DNA from: Hygrocybe punicea
Taxonomy: Eukaryota > Basidiomycota > Agaricomycetes > Agaricales > Hygrophoraceae
Direction: 5' to 3'
DNA: 64,000 nt
Assembly: GCA_963556145.1 (NCBI GenBank)
Contig: OY744467.1
Coordinates: forward strand, 5,208,001 to 5,272,000
Shown here: piece after piece, positions 1 through 11,760 of the stretch
Position numbering within the stretch: position 1 is the first letter of the stretch
Layout: each line of letters opens with the position of its first letter
The notes under the pieces: generated by a model
What the model saw: the letters and a program-made list of their open reading frames with translations, nothing else
What the model was told of the DNA's origin: nothing
Databases searched by the model: none
Position numbers and translations under genes: made by a program

Positions 1-130
1 CAATGGGCCCACAAGGTGTCACACTTCATCCATGGAACTAGGTTTGTTGAAAGTTTAAAAACCTTCAATCTTCTGATGTTTTTGGCACAGGTTTTCGGTA
101 TGCCCACCCCCCATGGACAGTCTATACCTT

Positions 131-166
131 GAGCAGAGCAGTTTGCAATTGCAAATTGCTCTGCTC
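131..166. repeat. 36-nt near-perfect inverted repeat (hairpin)
   Basis: Two 18-nt arms beginning GAGCAGAGCA and ending TGCTCTGCTC meet without a loop and differ at one position. It lies in 1-373, where I see no gene. It could be a small DNA cruciform or a remnant of a fold-back element. Confidence 0.6.
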
Positions 167-373
167 GTTCTTGTTCTCACATTGGTTGCTGTGTTGATTT
201 GATCTGATGTCACAGCTAAGTCACAGCTACCTGCAGGTTTTGACCATGGGTCACAGGTTTCTCATGGTTCTTGATTTGGCAACCTGTACCCATACCCAAT
301 GATGCCAGGGGTCCAAACCTGCATGGCTTGAAAAACCTGTGCATATGCCTATTGTCTGTACAATGTTAATGCC

Positions 374-1880
374 CAGGATTGAAGCTGGGACATCATATTG
401 TACCTGGAACACCTGCTGAACACTTTGTCAAACACCTTTCAACCTGTTCAAGAAGTGTAATCAATGTTTGCATTTTTAATAATTCCAATGTACATACTAC
501 AAGTAGCTACAGCACAGACACAGCCAATCTATTGCTCATAAAGTTGTTTATGCAAGGGAAATGCCCCAGGTTATTGCAGTTTTCAGTAAAGCTGGCAGGG
601 CTTGAAATGTGCACCAAATTTAGCAAAATCACTATTTTCTAAATAACTCATGGAATACTGTATGGATTGTTAAGGTGTAACAGGGAACAATCATCTACTT
701 TACAAGGGCTAGGCAGCCCCAGGCTTACATTCTGAATATTACATGTATTACAAAAAATCCCAACAATTCACCTGTTTTCAGTCACCCTTCTGTAGGAGAC
801 AAATAAGTCAGCAACCAGACCTCAGATTTGCAAGTATGTAGAGGCAAATTTTATCTATGGTTCTGGGGCTAGGCAGCCCCATCTGTCATTCAATAAATCA
901 AGAACATCTGAACAATCTATGCAAGATCTATTAGTCTCATATAATTTGCATTATTTAGGGTGTTCATAACTTCATGTAAAAATTACAAGTGTGCAAGATT
1001 AATTATGGGGCTGCCTAGCCCCAGAACCATAGATGAAATTTGCCTCTACATACTTGCCAATCTGAGGTCTGGTTGCTGACTTATTTGTCTCCCACAGAAG
1101 GGTGACTGAAAACAGGTGAATTGTTGGGATTTTTTGTAATACATGTCAGAATGTAAGCCTGGGGCTGCCTAGCCCTTGTAAAGTAGATGATTGTTCCCTG
1201 TTACACCTTAACAATCCATACAGTATTCCATGAGTTATTTAGAAAATAGTGATTTTGCTAAATTTGGTGCACATTTCAAGCCCTGCCAGCTTTACTGAAA
1301 ACCACAATAAAGCTGGGACACTTGCCAAACACTTGTCAAACACTGTTTGACCTGTTCAACAAGTAATCACTGCTTGCATTGTTAATGATTTCATTGTGCA
1401 TATCAAATGTTGCTACATCACAGATACATCCACCATATGGTTCATACAATTGTTTGTGCCAGGGCAATGCCTCAGATTAAAGCTGGAACACTTGCCAAAC
1501 ACTTGTAAAATACTGTTCAGCCTGTTTGACAAGTATTCACACTGTGCATTACTAACAATTCCAATACACATAGTACATGTAGCTATACCACAGATACATC
1601 TGATATCATGTACATACAAATGTTTCTGCACTGGCAATGCCCCAGATTAAAGCTGGGACATCTGCTGAACAGTTTGTCGAATACTGTTAAACTGGCCTGT
1701 TTGACCAGTGTTTGACCTTTCCATTATCAATAATTTCAAGGTGCATAGAAATTATATGTAGCTATAGACTGACCTTTCATATTTGGTTCATCCAATATCC
1801 ATTGCACTGGCAATTCCTCAGAATACAACTGGGACACTTGTTGAACTCATCAGTGAATACTGTTCAGCCTGACTTGCTGG
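374..1880. repeat. Degenerate tandem repeat, ~170-bp unit, about 4.5 copies
   Basis: Units begin with a variant of TTAAAGCTGGGACACTTGCC and end with a variant of GGCAATGCCCCAG. They start near 374, 1310, 1471, 1648 and 1821. Each also has a CTGTTCAACCTGTT-like block about 45 bp in and a TAGCTA-CACAGATACA block near the middle. The first unit is split by the MITE at 574-1307. The units have diverged strongly, so the array is old. It is not coding: the short ORFs across it differ between units. It could be a satellite-like or subterminal transposon array. Confidence 0.65.
574..1307. mobile_element. 734-bp MITE with long inverted-repeat arms, TA target duplication
   Basis: The left end reads TTGCAGTTTTCAGTAAAGC and the right end is its near-perfect reverse complement. 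TA is present on both sides (572-573 and 1308-1309). The arms are about 300 bp each, with a centre near 880-1010, and contain the palindrome GGGGCTAGGCAGCCCC. A TA duplication plus terminal inverted repeats is typical of Tc1/mariner-type non-autonomous elements. No coding capacity. The flanking repeat unit is continuous once the element is removed. Confidence 0.7.
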
Positions 1881-2296
1881 ACCTCAGTCAGTGACAGGCA
1901 GGCACTGTCAGGTCTTGGATGTGAAAAAATATCATTGCATTATAGTTCTGTTGAATACTTGGTGAGATTTCCCTCTGCTACTTATTTCAAAGTTTTTTTA
2001 GGTTCTGCCAACTTGTCCAAAATACACAATAATATGTTCAGAAACTTTTTAAAAATCCCCATACATATATGAGGCTGGCTAAAAATTAGGTGTTCAGGAG
2101 TAATAATTCACATAAGATCAGGTTCTGAATTGCTCATAAAGTACATGTGCTAACTATGCAAACAGCAATAATGTATGTGTCATACAAGGTTGCATCACAT
2201 CAATGGACACTTTGCAGATCACTACTCTGGTACTTTATTCATAGATGTTCAACAACATAACATGGAAAAATTCCACACAAAGCAATCCAGACTATA

Positions 2297-5200
2297 TTAC
2301 ACACCAATGTGAATGAAGTTAACCCATCTGTCCTTAGGAAGACGACCCTTTTTCAAATTTCGTAATTTTTGTGTGGTGATGTTCAGTCCTTCGGCACCAT
2401 CCCTAAAATCGACAGGCCTTCCAGTTTTACGGAACATGTGCTGGTAAAACATCCTCGTGATTGCAGGCCCATCTGCATCCACCATTGCCCACAACGTCCC
2501 AATAACACTCTGAAACCCGGCAAATTGCAGGCCAGCTGCGAGGTGAATTGTTTCATCGGGTGTATGTCCAGCTCCTGTTGCAGTGTGGCATGCGGATAGA
2601 AATGCAAATTCCGGGTTTGAGAGGCGGGCCTGGGCGATGTCATACAATGAAAGAGGGCTGTCATGAAGGCGGAAGGATGAATTAAATGGTTGTGCCGGGT
2701 CCTGCTCGCCATGGCAAGAAAAATGAACCCAGGAATGATCTCGAAGATCTCGAATCACGGCATCGCGAGTTGCGTTCTCTTGTTGTAACACTTTGACATG
2801 AGGAGCAACTTTCGTTATTTGCGCGAGTTCCTCCGGAATCGATTTAAGTTCATCGTATCCTGTCAATTTTGGTACACCAATAGCCAGGAGATGGGGAATT
2901 TTCTGGTCTTGCGACAATTCCGCTGAGCTGGCAACAGCTACCTGTGCATAGGCCCTCGCCAATGCAGTAAGTGTCGGGGTATAGGAAGAAATGAAAATGT
3001 CGGGAAGGTTCTGCTTTCCCCCTTTCCAGGGTCCTGCACCATGCAAGGGCAAAGAACAAACGGTAGAAGTTGGGCACCACCATATACGGGAACCGTCTGC
3101 GGCGACGCTCCTAAGTGGGCTAACGACAGAACTAACAATAAGATCCCATATCTCCCGTAAGACTTTAGCAACCTCATGATCGCGACGTTCATCATGGCTG
3201 TCACGCTGTAGAATCTGCGCGAGACGCATAGAGACGGCCTGAATTGTATCTGGAGTCGCATCCGAGAGACGTACGAGAATAGGTCTACCGGTGTTCCGCA
3301 CAATGAGAGCATCGGAGCGATATCCACTGATATTGACAACAATGACGGGTCCACTGACGGCAGCTTTTTGAAGGCTGGAAAATGGTTCCGCTTCCAAAAA
3401 TGTGGAAAATTCCGGGATCCGTCGAATTCGAGCTACAACTCGATTCCAGTGCTCGGAAAGAAGACGATAATTTTGAGCCTCGTCTTCCATTGACGTGCCT
3501 AGCTCACCCTCAGGGATGGCAAAGGACACAGCTGTAGACTCTAGTTGGCGGCTTATCTTTTCAAATTCCTTCGCGAGCTCTGGATCAAATTCGTGAAGTT
3601 TGTCCAGAGGACGTCGATAACTGCTCAATCTGGACCACAGTATTGACCGGCCTTGTTCGAGAAGCTCGACTGCGGTCTCCAAACGGCCATCTTGGATTGC
3701 ACATGCAGCAGCGTCTGAGGCAAGTGACTTCGGCGCCCTAGCAAGAGTATCATGCTGCGACCAGATACTGGGAGTCGCGAGGCTGCAACGCTGAAGGAGA
3801 CTCAAACAAATTGAGTATGCACGTAATCGGGACTCGTGTGAGTGACTATGTGCCGCAAATATCCAATCTAAAGAGGTACGAAATCGTTCAAAAGGACTAG
3901 CGGTATTGTGTTCGGTAGCCTGGTTGTAGAGCCGAAATGCTTGATCCAAGTCCGCTCGACGGCCTGTACGGTGGTACGCGCGAATGTATGTTTTTGCCAG
4001 CCCTCTGGCAAGTGTTGTATGGAGCGGGTGGTGGGGCGATAGGATGTCCAGTGCCTCATTGTAGCACTTAATGGCCTCTTGCAAGTCAATAATATTGCCT
4101 TGCTGCTCGAAGACGGTACTTATGGAATCGGCTAGACCGCCGAGAGATAGAGAGCGTTTGTAATGCCCTGGAGGGCAGAGTTGGAGGGCCTCACGATTGC
4201 ACTTGACCGCCTCCTCCAAGTAAGCAACCCTCGAATCGCCCTGCTGCTCAAAGCAGGTCCTCATGTCGTTGGCTAGATTGACGAGGGAGGAAAAACGATT
4301 TGGGTGCCCTGGGGGACAGAGCTGGAGGGCTTCACTATGGCATCTGATTGCCTCCTCCAAGTCCGCAATACTCCCCTGCTCCTCAAAGTGCGTCTTCGTA
4401 GCATTCGCTAGATGATTGAGGGAATAGTAGCGATTGGGGTGTCCGGGAGGGCAGAGTTGGAGTGCTTCGCGATGGCACTTGATCACCTCATCCAAATCCA
4501 CAATATTGTGCAGCTGCTCAAAGCGGATGTCGATGGTATTGGCTAAATTGATGAGAGCATAGTATCGGTTGGGATGTCCTGAAGGACAGAGCTGAAGTGC
4601 TTCACGATTGCCCTTGATCGCTTCATCTAAATCTGCGATATTGCCCTGGTGTGAAAAACGGGCCTGCAAAGGAAGAGATAAATTGACGAGAGAATGGTAG
4701 CGATTGGGGTGACCGGGAGGACAAAGCTGGAGCGCTTCGTGATTGCACTTGACCGCTTCGTCCAAGTCCGAAATATTGCCTAGCTCTGAAAAGCGGGTTT
4801 GCAAAGGAAGGGATAAATTGACAAGGGAAGTGAAGCGGCTGGTATGTCCTGGAGGGCAGAACTCGAGAGCTTCACGATCGGACTTGATCGCCTCCTCCAA
4901 ATCGATGATATTGCCGTGCTGCGTAAAGCGGGTTTGCAAGGCATTGGCTAGGTCGATAAGCGAAGTGAAACGATAGGGATGCCCTGATGGCCAGAGCTGG
5001 AGGGATTCACGATTGCATTCGATTGCCTCCTCCAAGTCCGCATTGTTGGCCCGCTGTTCAAAGCGGGTTCTCAAGCCTCTGGCTAGTAGATTGAGGGAAT
5101 GAGGACGATTAGGATGCCCTGGAGGACAAAGATGGACAGATTCACGACAGCATTCGATTGCTTCTTCCAAGTCCGTGGTGCTGTCCTGCTGTTCAAAGCG

Positions 5201-5790
5201 GGTCTTCAAGGCGCTAGCGAGATCAATGAGGGAATGAGGGCGATTGGAGTGCCCAAGAGGACAGAGCCGAACCGCTTCACGGTTGCATTTGATGGCTTCC
5301 TCCAAGTCTGTACCCTGCTGCTCAAAGCGAGTCCTCAAGGAATGGGCTAAGTCGATGAGAGAAGATACTCGATTGACGTGTCCAGGAGGACAAAGCTGTA
5401 GCGCTTCACGATGGCACATGATCGCCTCCTCTAAGTCTGCCATGTTACCCTGTCTGTCGAAACGAGTGTTGATGGCATTGGCTAGATTGTTGAATAATAC
5501 GTTGCGAGTGGGATGCTCTGGAAGACAGAATTGGAGTGCTTCACGATAGTACTCAATCACCTCGTCCAAGTTCACAATGTTGCCCTGCAACAGAAAGCGA
5601 GTGGCGACGGCCAGATCGCGAAGGGAAGTGGCGTGATTGGGGTGCTCTGGAGGATAAATCTGCAGGGTATCTCTGTCTTGTACACTAGACTCGTCCAGTC
5701 TGGGTGTCGCAAATGTATAGGGTTGTTCCTGAAAGCAAGGAGTGTGTTAGAGAAGTACACGATATTGCGGAGACAGATATTCACGTTCAT
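2297..5790 (-). CDS. TPR-CHAT protein: tandem tetratricopeptide repeats and C-terminal CHAT protease-like domain
   Basis: The main exon is 2297-5728. An AG acceptor at 5730-5729 follows CTAAC and a pyrimidine tract. A tiny first exon (ATG AAC, start at 5790, donor GTGAAT) fits in phase, but that start is a guess. About 12-13 repeats of ~42 residues follow the pattern DLxEAIxCxREALxLCPPGH with NLAxxLxTRFEQQ. This is the extended TPR type common in basidiomycetes. The C-terminal ~400 residues form a CHAT (caspase-HetF-associated TPR) domain. The predicted catalytic His is in HFSCHG (about residue 960 of the main exon) and the Cys is in FLSACHTA (about 1000); both are present. No frameshift or internal stop is visible. 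Fungal members have no settled role; regulated proteolysis or NLR-like signalling is the usual proposal. The substrate is unknown. The repeats are similar enough to suggest recent internal expansion. Confidence 0.88.
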
Positions 5791-5967
5791 GGTACAGTAC
5801 TAGTTGTTTTGACCATCAGTTTACAAAACAATAAATCTACTATAAGGCGCTAAGCATGAGACAAAGGAGCGACCTCATTGGACCACGCGTTCAGTTTTGA
5901 TTGGTGAGCAATCTGATTCAATGGTCCAGTCTGTTGAGGAATAATTAATTAATAAATTAAATTAAAT

Positions 5968-6527
5968 TACAGCCGATTCGGAAATGGATGACCAAATCAA
6001 CTTTTTTTTTTTTTTTGTAACTTTTTTTTGAGACCGGCAACCACCGGGCCAGCTGTATTACCATGTCATGTGACACCAAGAGAATTGCTGAAATCACATA
6101 GAAATTCAAGTTATAAATTCATTGAGGGACATATGAGAAATGTGAAGCCTATGAAAATTGGAATGTGGCTAGGTGAAGGGCTAAATAAGTTTAAATTATT
6201 TTTTGGTGGTGTATTCAAGGATGACATGGATTTTTGGTGTCCAAAACATGACTTGTGGCCTGAAATTGGCACCAAAAATATTTGACAACACAAAAAATAA
6301 TTTAAACTTATTTAGCCCTTCACCTAGCCACATTCCAATTTTCATAGGCTTCACATTTCTCATATGTCCCTCAATGAATTTATAACTTGAATTTCTATGT
6401 GATTTCAGCAATTCTCTTGGTGTCACATGACATGGTAATACAGCTGGCCCGGTGGTTGCCGGTCTCAAAAAAAAGTTACAAAAAAAAAAAAAAGTTGATT
6501 TGGTCATCCATTTCCGAATCGGCTGTA
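5968..6527. mobile_element. ~560-bp fold-back MITE, TA target duplication
   Basis: Arms of about 240 bp (5970-6206 and 6287-6525) are almost perfect reverse complements. The ends are CAGCCGATTCGG and CCGAATCGGCTG, flanked by TA on both sides. Poly-T and poly-A tracts occupy mirrored positions. The two apparent ORFs of about 85-115 codons read the same arm from opposite strands and are not genes. It lies just upstream of the TPR-CHAT gene, so it may sit in that gene's promoter region. Confidence 0.8.
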
Positions 6528-6820
6528 AATTTGAATTGGACAAAATCAGTATCTGTACATAAATAACAATTGCTAGTCATCCCAGCAAGGCTCTTTGAGT
6601 CCCTACCATTGCAGACACTCTTGCCACAATCCCTACTGATCCAAATACAAGCTTACCTCCTTTCTTCCATTACATGATTCTTTTCCACATTTTTTGCATG
6701 TTTGGATCTTCCTTTTTTGGGATTTGGCTGTGCTGGGGTAGGAAGGAAAGTAGTGATGTGCCTGGCCCAGCCCAAAGCCAGGAGCTGAGCCAAGCCAGGC
6801 CAAGCCAGGCCAGAAGTGCC

Positions 6821-7108
6821 TAGTGTATTGCACGGGTAACCCCCGGGTATTTTTGGCTGTACCCGTACCCGTCATTTTAAGCCCGGGATCGTCCAAAACG
6901 GTCAAGTATTGAGCTAGATATGCTCAAAATACTCCAATGAGGTATTTTGAGCATATCTAGCTCAATACTTGACCGTTTTGGACGATCCCGGGCTTAAAAA
7001 AAAACTGGCGGGTCCAGGAATCCGTACCCGTACCCGTGGCAAAACCTGCGGGTTTACCCGTACCCGTGGCAAAACCCGCGGGTTTACCCGTACCTGTGCA
7101 ATACACTA
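6821..7108. mobile_element. 288-bp hAT-type MITE with 8-bp target duplication
   Basis: The ends are TAGTGTATTGCACGGGTA and the near reverse complement TACCTGTGCAATACACTA. The 8-bp duplication GAAGTGCC is at 6813-6820 and 7109-7116. TAGTG fits the hAT terminal consensus YARNG. Just inside the ends are clusters of TACCCG/CGGGTA motifs, and in the centre a palindrome of about 100 bp. A sister copy is at 15386-15701. The surrounding bases (6750-6812, 7117-7180) are rich in GCCAAGCC/GGCTTGGC motifs and may be an older element of the same kind that has lost a clear end. Confidence 0.85.
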
Positions 7109-7969
7109 GAAGTGCCAGCCCAATGCTGGCTTTGGCTCAGCTCAGGATCACTGAAAGCCGAAGCTGGCGGCCTGAGCCACTGGCTTCGGTATGAAATATA
7201 TACAAATATATCAGCATTTCCACATTTCCACATGTCCTCTTCAATGGCCACAATGTCTGATGGCCAACTTTGTCCACAGGGTTTTCACTCCACACAAAAC
7301 ACTCTCATCTCGCCACGATGGCTTCAATTTATCCTCTTTGTGTATATCCTAATCCCTCTCACATTATATAGAACTTGTTCCTATTTCCCAACATTCACCT
7401 TCACACCAGCTCCTTCACTCATTTCAAGCATGTTGTTGATGCAGTGCATGTCCCTAAGCATGGAAACCTTCTATTGGACCTATTCTAGCCTCAATACACT
7501 GCGATTACAGCTGTTTGCAGGCATCTTGGCAGTTTTGGAAATTTTTGAACCAATTGAACACAATGGACTTGGACAAAATTACTGTACTCAATCTTGTAGC
7601 TCATGAAATACTGCATGGATTGAGATGGTTGTAGAGGGAAAATTGTACTATTTTCTAATGACTATCAGCTCCTGTAATTACATTTTACTGTCTTTTTCAG
7701 GCAAGTTGGCAGAGCCCGAAAATAAAGCTATAAAAGGCAATGTTAACAAAAAGATTCCATAACTCCCCGAGAACTCAATGGATTGCCTTCGGTAGTGGCA
7801 CATTTTGACACCATGAATTAGTAGCATTAGTTTGTCATAGGCCGAGCAATATATTTGAAGTTTTGAGATTTTTGGCATCGGAAGGTCGGCTTCTGAACCA
7901 TTTATTTCAAACTCAAACACATATTGACACACCGTCATCAAAGCTTCATCCTGTGTGATAGCTGGGAGA

Positions 7970-9951
7970 ATGCGAAAGCGAAAACGGGAGTTTGTAGATA
8001 CGGAGGAAGGTGAGTGCTTGTACACTTTGATTTCTTAGTCTACTTATGCTACCAGTTCTTGACGCACCACCTTCATCCACTGGCACAAGCCAGCAAATCA
8101 ATCACGGCACTTGTACTTGCTGCAAGAGCCGAAAAGTCAAATGCGAATATCCAAATGGCTATGAAACATGTCGCAGATGCCTCAATGCCAACGCCCAGTG
8201 CATACCTGCAGTGCGAAGTGCCAGAGGGAGGAGTCTCAGCCGAGAACCAAACCTTACGTCCACGGCACCACCACAGCCAGGCCCGTCCCAGCATACTCAC
8301 CAACAGGATATCCTGGAAACTGCTGGGAAACATCGTCGGTCTGAATCACGTGCTGTGAGTGAAGATGCAGCAATTCCATCCTCCCATTCAACCATGCAGT
8401 ATCTGGCTGCTATCACAGAGGACAATCGAGAAGCTGAAGTCAATAACATGGCTGAGCAGACGATCAATACCTTGACCAATTTTATGTCTGCTGCGGTTGA
8501 GTTTGACCCTGTATTTGATGAGCTTTCAGGGTCGGATGCTGAGGAAGTAGAAAGTGATACAGAGTCGGACGATTTCAGTGAACATTACGTTGGAAAGGGT
8601 AAGCAGCGTGCAGTTCAGCCGGCCAGGAAGAAACCTGGGCCCAAGCCCAAGCCCAAGGCAGTTCCAGTAGAGGTGCCAGCAGACACATCAGATGATGATG
8701 ATTATGACCCCACCACCTGCTGTATATGTTTCTCTTTTGTCTGATGCACACTGATACGATCTTTTTTCAGCGTTTATGATTTCTTCAGCTGTGAAAGGGC
8801 AAGACGGAAGTTATATTCCATTCGATCTCAAGTCTTCCACCACATTGGATGATCTGCGAATTGCAATTGGGAAGCGGCTCAACTGCTTTCCTGGCATGGT
8901 ACAACCAGTGTATCGCCTTGATAGTGACAAACAGAAGATGCTGTTGACATCAATTCGGACACCAGATGAACTCAAAATATTCATCAGCCGAATGTGAGCC
9001 TTGCTTGTACCACAAAGGCTTGCAAATGGCAAAAAATCCAACCGCGCAATCAAAGCAGTCACTGTCTATTTCGAGAATGCTGCCGGTAAACATGCTCCTG
9101 GTCCAGTGGCTGGCTTGAGCAAGAATTCTATAAAGCCAGTGAGTTTCATTCTAGAGGCCGAATCAACGATGTACTCACCAACCCACAGAGTAAATCATCA
9201 GGTGCTCGCTCCACAACTGAAAGCCATGATCTAGTCAATGACCCAGGTCAGGAGGGTCGACTCAAAGTGCTGAACGAGCTACAAGTCCACTGGAAGTGTT
9301 CTATACATGGCCTATTCTGTTGGCAATCACCCAAGGGTATGTGCTATGAGCTCAGTCATCAGGACATGGGGTATTGGTCTGTTGAGATAGTAAGTGACGC
9401 AAATCAATTGCATCCACACAATACCTAACAATTAGTAGTGTGAAGGTCGCTCGACTGTTGAAGAGAAACCAGCAAAATTGTCACTTCACAAGGCCCGACC
9501 ACATCACCGCATTTCTGGTCCTTCAAAAGAGCCTGAAGCTGGCACTGCCCAACATGGGTGCCAAGGAAACCACCATTGTCAGGCAATGCCCATGATCATT
9601 CCATATTTCCAAGGTCAACAACCCCAACAACCCCAACCTGCACCTGGGGTTGACGTGGCACACGATTTCCAATTCCCAGACATTGTAACTTGGTGCCATT
9701 ACCTTGACGCACATGCAAACCACAATCAGGATGGGATAAAGTTTGTACCCTATGGTCAGATACTCAAGAATCAAGGCTTTACTCACCTCTCAGTGCTTGA
9801 CAAGGACTATTTCTCTGTGCGGGATCTTGCAGAATGGCTTGGAGTTGGAAACAAAATTGGCATCACTTTGCAGATTATGCAGTATGCGAAGGCTGATATT
9901 GATGCGATCAAAGCACGTAAACTTTTTATACCAAGTATCCCAGATCCATAG
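7970..9951 (+). pseudogene. Passenger gene: Zn2Cys6-type zinc cluster protein, ~595 codons, one in-frame TGA
   Basis: The proposed exons keep one reading frame with canonical borders: 7970-8009, 8056-8721, 8771-9138, 9189-9389 and 9439-9951. A perfect CX2CX6CX8CX2CX6C zinc cluster lies at residues 33-62. A basic and acidic linker follows, then a segment around SYIPFDLKSSTTLDDLR that resembles a small ubiquitin-like or PB1-like fold (weak), and a Cys/His-rich block (WKCSIHGLFCW). The C-terminal ~80 residues resemble a SAM-like helical domain (SVRDLAEWLGVG). The name is structural only; fungal zinc clusters usually bind DNA. A single TGA at 8995-8997 interrupts exon 3, while the sequence beyond it stays in frame and looks coding. 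So it is either recently dead, or the TGA is spliced out or read through. It sits just inside the left terminal repeat and is transcribed toward the convergent transposase. Confidence 0.72.
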
Positions 9952-10229
9952 TCATGTAGCCGTCATTGCTGGCCAATAACAATTCATGTGTTTTCCTCGT
10001 ATTATACAAGAACATCGTCTCATCGGGAACTTTGAAACTCAACTTGGGCCAGCTAGCCAGCTATGAACAATACATTCCATTGTACAAGTAAGCTATGGGT
10101 ACAGAGGATGTCTTTCATCTCCGCAGATTGATCATACCCAAGTATTCCGTAAAACACCACAGAAAAATATGCACCATCATGCAAACACAATCAGTGTCGT
10201 ATACAGTACACAAAAAAGGCTGATACATT

Positions 10230-11671
10230 TAGTGTTTTAAAGTCCGGTTAGGTCCGGTTTTTTGCCTTTTTTGGAAGTTAACCGGGACTGGACCGGTTGC
10301 CTAACATTGCAAAAATGAAAAAAACCGGACCGGACTGACAGAAACCGGTTGCCATCGGTTTTTTTCGGTCCATTAACCAGTTTAAACTGGTTTTAACCTG
10401 AACCAGTTAATAACCAGTCCAGACTGGTTTTGCACCAGGTCTGGACTGGTTTATACTATTCAAAGCTTAGAATATTGAATTGTAATTGTAAGTGTGACTT
10501 CTCGTCACATAAGTGACACTACCTCAACTCCGAGTCTCCGACCACAACGTCAAGCAGAACGGTTCGTGATTGTGAACCCTTCTGCTCAAGTTAAGTCTTC
10601 TGTTTTTCGTTGTACTGTGTATATTTCACTAACATTTTACCTTTCTAATGTAGATATTCACCGCGACATCGGTCAGTACAACGACGACAACAATTCACAC
10701 AGCCATCACAACTGTGACACAACAACAAGATTCTGCAAGAACAAGTACAGCACCTGCGACAATGACAACGAATAATACAACCCACCACCATCTCCCACAG
10801 GAACCATGGATCAGACCACAGAAAGGCGCATGATGACAAGACCATGACCACTACCAACACCCACGTCACAACAAGACGACGATGATGACGACGACAGGGA
10901 AGTTGAAGGCTGGGAGGGTGGTGCGCCCACCTACCGGCCCAGGTACGTATGCCACCTTTGTCCCATCGACATCTTGCTAACCACACACCTCGCAAACACG
11001 GGCTGATGCATCAACAGACACGCAGATGTCGTTTGCAAGGAATTCGGCATGGTAATAATGAAGGATGCGGAAAGGGCCAACAGGATGGCCCCGCTGGACA
11101 AGCACTGCCAGTCCCCCCAACGGCCAGCTCCATTGGACACCAACAGCCCAATCAAGGACGGCCCCACATCCAACGAGGATGGCAGCGAGGATGGCCCCCC
11201 ATCTACCTCGCGAGGGTGACAACCGCGTCAATTGACGCGCGTCTGGCCCGCGCGAGGTATGTGGCGCCCCAAGTCATGGAAAACAGCAGGTTAAGGGCCA
11301 TGGCCTCACATGAGGCCCCCCCATCTACCTCGCGAGGGTGAAAGCCGCATCATTGGCACCAACAAGAATTGGGCAGGGCAGGGCAAAGTGCCATGCCCAC
11401 TATTATAATACATAATTTGTCCCTTAGTTTTATTATCTACATACACAAAAAATATACAATTTCCCTATCTACGAGGTGAACTGGAAAGTCCGGTTGTAAC
11501 CGGTTGCAGCCAGTTGCAACTCGGTTGTATAAGGGTGAGCCAAATCGGGCAACCGCAACCGGCAGCCTCCCACATCGGGCGCAACCGCAACCGGTGGTCC
11601 GGTCTTTTTTGGTTCAGTCCGGTTGGGTCCCGGTTTTTTTCTGGTCCTATGGACTGGACCTTGAAACACTA
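10230..11671. mobile_element. 1,442-bp non-autonomous hAT-like element, 8-bp duplication GATACATT
   Basis: The ends are TAGTGTTTTAAAGTCC and GGACCTTGAAACACTA. GATACATT flanks both sides (10222-10229 and 11672-11679). Both subterminal zones (about 150 bp) are filled with GGTCCGGTT / AACCGG-type motifs. The core has a likely intron (pyrimidine tract and TAG acceptor near 10652) followed by CAA/CAC-rich sequence. The segment CCATCTACCTCGCGAGGGTGA is present twice (about 11198 and 11319). No complete transposase. ORFs across the core are biased by triplet composition, and I do not claim a gene. Confidence 0.82.
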
Positions 11672-11760
11672 GATACATTGGAATACGTACTACAAAGGCA
11701 GACTGCAAGGGTACCAAAAGAATAGAAAAAAGGAGGGAGAATGGGACTTTGAAAACGTAG

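Noticed and set aside
6028..6543. ORFs of 60-115 codons in the 5968-6527 repeat
   Set aside because: Mirror images from the two arms of a fold-back MITE.
6821..7108. Reading TAGTG ends as CACTA superfamily ends
   Set aside because: Exact 8-bp duplications at four of the elements fit hAT, not the 3-bp duplication of CACTA.
8046..8058. ATG 8046 as start of the passenger gene
   Set aside because: It lies inside a well-formed intron (donor 8010, acceptor 8055). The upstream ATG 7970 gives a basic N-terminus in frame.
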